Source of the DNA: Rhodovulum sulfidophilum
GTDB taxonomy: Bacteria > Pseudomonadota > Alphaproteobacteria > Rhodobacterales > Rhodobacteraceae
NCBI GenBank assembly: GCA_003241785.1
Contig: QFPW01000033.1
Location: forward strand, 1 to 25,555
DNA: 25,555 bases
Reading direction: 5' to 3'
Below are positions 24,378 through 25,555 of this stretch, piece after piece. The notes beneath the pieces are model-generated. The model had not been told where the DNA came from, ran no database searches, and saw only the letters and a program-made list of their open reading frames with translations. How positions within the stretch are numbered: the stretch's first letter is position 1; each line of letters begins with the position of its first letter. Position numbers and translations under genes: made by a program.

Positions 24378-24402
24378 GGAACCCGCCCGGACGCTCCGCA
24401 TT
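24378..24402 (+). promoter_or_regulatory. EcfG-like promoter candidate upstream of the PPC-domain gene
   Basis: GGAAC (24378-24382) and CATT (24399-24402) are separated by 16 bases, one mismatch from GGAAC-N16-CGTT. The motif lies 33 bases before the start codon, the same distance as the perfect motif before the PRC-barrel gene. Confidence 0.35.
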
Positions 24403-24435
24403 TTCTTCGGGCAACGCCAATCGAGGGGCAGCGCG

Positions 24436-24873
24436 ATGATGATCCGAAAGCTCGATGACCAGAACGGTCTCAAGACCTACGCCGTGATCCGGGGGACCGG
24501 CGACGAGGTCATGGCCTGCCTTGAGGATTTCGCGCGCGCGGAAGGCATCGACGGGGCCGAGCTCAGCGCGATCGGCGCGTTCCGGCGCGCGTCTCTGCTC
24601 TACTTCGACTGGGAGCGAAAGGAATACGACGAGACCCCGGTGGACGAGCAGGTCGAGGTCGCCTCGTTGAACGGCGACATCGGCGTCGACGAACGCTGCG
24701 CGCCCGCGCCGCATGTCCACGTGGTCCTCGGCCGCCGCGACGGGTCCGCCCTGGCCGGGCATCTGAAGTCGGGGGAGGTTCGGACCATGCTGGAAGTCAT
24801 CGTGACCGAGACGCTAAGCCATCTGCGGCGCGCCCACGACGCGACGACCGGCCTCACGTTGATCCAGGTCTGA
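24436..24873 (+). CDS. PPC/DUF296-domain protein (PD1-like)
   Basis: A 145-residue cytoplasmic protein made of a single plants-and-prokaryotes-conserved (PPC) domain. It opens with KTYAVIRGTGDEVMACLEDFARAEGI near 13-38, followed by GAELSAIGAFRRASLLYFD near 40-58, and the conserved histidine strand APHVHVVLGRRDGSALAGHL near 91-110 (His 93, 95 and 109). The histidine arrangement is shared with trimeric bacterial members that may bind metal. Function is unknown; the plant relatives are AT-hook DNA-binding proteins. ATG has GAGGGG seven bases upstream. It stands alone downstream of the broken MgtC-type gene and an EcfG-like motif. Confidence 0.9.
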   Translation: MMIRKLDDQNGLKTYAVIRGTGDEVMACLEDFARAEGIDGAELSAIGAFRRASLLYFDWERKEYDETPVDEQVEVASLNGDIGVDERCAPAPHVHVVLGRRDGSALAGHLKSGEVRTMLEVIVTETLSHLRRAHDATTGLTLIQV

Positions 24874-25117
24874 TGTCGTCGCCCCGCTCGGAGCGATGGT
24901 CCTGAAGCCCGGCATGCGCATCGGCCCCGCGCCCACGACGCGAACGCGACTCGACGACCTGCGCGCGGACGGGACCGCGCGGTCTCGGCGTAGCGCGTTT
25001 TCGCCTCACGGACGCAACGTCCGCGTAGGCCGATCAAGCGAAGATCATTCCTCGGGCGAGACGGGACTCCGACCACAACAGGCTCTCGGCGACCGATCGT
25101 CGGGCACCGCGTTTCGC
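24874..25117. other. non-coding gap before the coxB fragment
   Basis: No frame shows family resemblance, and no clear promoter or terminator was recognised. The frame of the oxidase fragment is open back to 24896, but those residues are polar and unlike any oxidase leader. Confidence 0.35.
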
Positions 25118-25450
25118 GTGCGAGCCAGTTTCGTCGTCATCGCTTTGTCCTCCCTGCCAGCCCCTGGGTATGCCTGGAACAGCTCGGCTCTCGAGCCTGC
25201 GGGTCCGGAAGCAAGGCAGGTGGCTGAGCTCTTCTGGGTGATGGCCGTCGGGGGCGGCGTCATTTGGATCGGCGTCATGATGGCCTATCTGCATGCGCGC
25301 GGGTCCCGGCCGCGCCCCTGGAGCGAGGCGGCCGCCGGGCGCCTGATCTTCTGGGCCGGCATTGTTTTCCCCACCGTCACCCTCGCCGCGCTGCTTGCCT
25401 ACGCGCTCTGGCTCATGCCCGGCCTCCGGCCCTGGACCGAAGCAAGTCCT
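25118..25450 (+). pseudogene. coxB: cytochrome c oxidase subunit II, N-terminal fragment cut by an insertion sequence
   Basis: About 110 residues. A signal-like leader (ASFVVIALSSLPAPGYA) is followed by SALEPAGPEARQVAELFWVM, then two membrane helices (AVGGGVIWIGVMMAYLHA and RLIFWAGIVFPTVTLAALLAYALWLMPGLR). This is the membrane anchor of aa3/caa3-type oxidase subunit II. The Cu-A domain that should follow is absent. Homology stops near 25450, a few bases before the end of an IS5-type transposase gene on the other strand, so an insertion appears to have removed or displaced the rest. The GTG start at 25118 lacks an obvious ribosome site and is uncertain. The enzyme part would be non-functional. 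Confidence 0.75.
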
Positions 25451-25456
25451 GCCGGC

Positions 25457-25555
25457 CTAGGGCGCGGACTCAACCGAGCGCAACCAGATCCGGCATGACG
25501 CGAGGGCGACGGCGGCGAGGAAGGTGGTCGCGTGCTTGTCGAACCGGGTCGCGAC
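25457..25555 (-). CDS. IS5-family transposase, C-terminal 32 residues (rest outside window)
   Basis: The minus strand from the right edge reads VATRFDKHATTFLAAVALA then IWLRSVESAP and a TAG at 25457-25459. This is the characteristic end of IS5-family (IS427-like group) transposases: an R(Y/F)DK motif, a hydrophobic helix, and an IWLR tail. Such genes stop very close to the terminal inverted repeat, so the left end of the element should lie at about 25440-25460, right where the oxidase homology ends. The repeat itself and any target duplication cannot be confirmed without the other end. Confidence 0.85.
   Translation of the reverse strand, partial: VATRFDKHATTFLAAVALASCRIWLRSVESAP

Noticed and set aside
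23737..24762. A 341-residue minus-strand frame opposite the MgtC-type and PPC-domain genes
   Set aside because: It is antisense to two recognisable genes and shows no domain of its own.

Overview
The window is GC-rich, tightly packed bacterial DNA and most likely comes from an alphaproteobacterium. Three things point that way: an EcfG-type general-stress promoter (GGAAC-N16-CGTT), a DnaE2 (ImuC-type) polymerase fragment, and a degraded short phage-type integrase of a kind common in that class. Genus cannot be told from the sequence alone. No tRNA, rRNA or CRISPR array was seen.

Left edge (1-3346): the 5' two thirds of a phosphoenolpyruvate carboxylase gene (ppc) runs off the left end on the minus strand. 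Behind it lies about 1.4 kb without an intact gene. This stretch contains a heavily frameshifted and deleted ISL3-family transposase relic, recognisable because its conserved blocks appear in the correct order in all three forward frames.

Central block (3347-17135, all minus strand): fourteen tightly spaced genes that look like one transport and catabolism unit. In transcription order they are a small cupin, a gamma-glutamyltransferase-family Ntn hydrolase, an ABM-domain protein, a Tat-exported periplasmic binding protein, livH, livM, livG and livF-type ABC genes, a second ABM protein, a choline-dehydrogenase-like GMC flavoprotein, a gluconate-2-dehydrogenase subunit-3-like protein, its partner GMC flavoprotein, a YfeH/SBF-type transporter, and a LysR regulator. 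A relatively AT-rich region upstream of the cupin holds a GCATA-N5-TATGC dyad next to a possible promoter. The cluster would import a small organic compound, hydrolyse an amide or gamma-glutamyl bond, and oxidise alcohol or aldehyde groups by two flavin dehydrogenases. The substrate cannot be named.

Debris zone (17.6-20.1 kb): a deleted and frameshifted tyrosine recombinase, an NRAMP-family transporter lacking its N-terminus, an internal piece of dnaE2, and the C-terminal two thirds of a response-regulator receiver domain. The last three are joined end to end. The dnaE2 and receiver pieces are fused in frame.

Right block (20.3-25.5 kb): a stress-type group containing a PRC-barrel protein behind the EcfG promoter, a DUF2231 membrane protein followed by a sorbosone-dehydrogenase-like secreted protein, a convergent small membrane protein, an MgtC-family gene broken by one in-frame TAG, and a PPC/DUF296 protein. 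Two of these genes carry one-mismatch EcfG-like motifs upstream. The window ends with the 5' part of a cytochrome oxidase subunit II gene cut off by an IS5-family insertion sequence whose transposase runs off the right edge.
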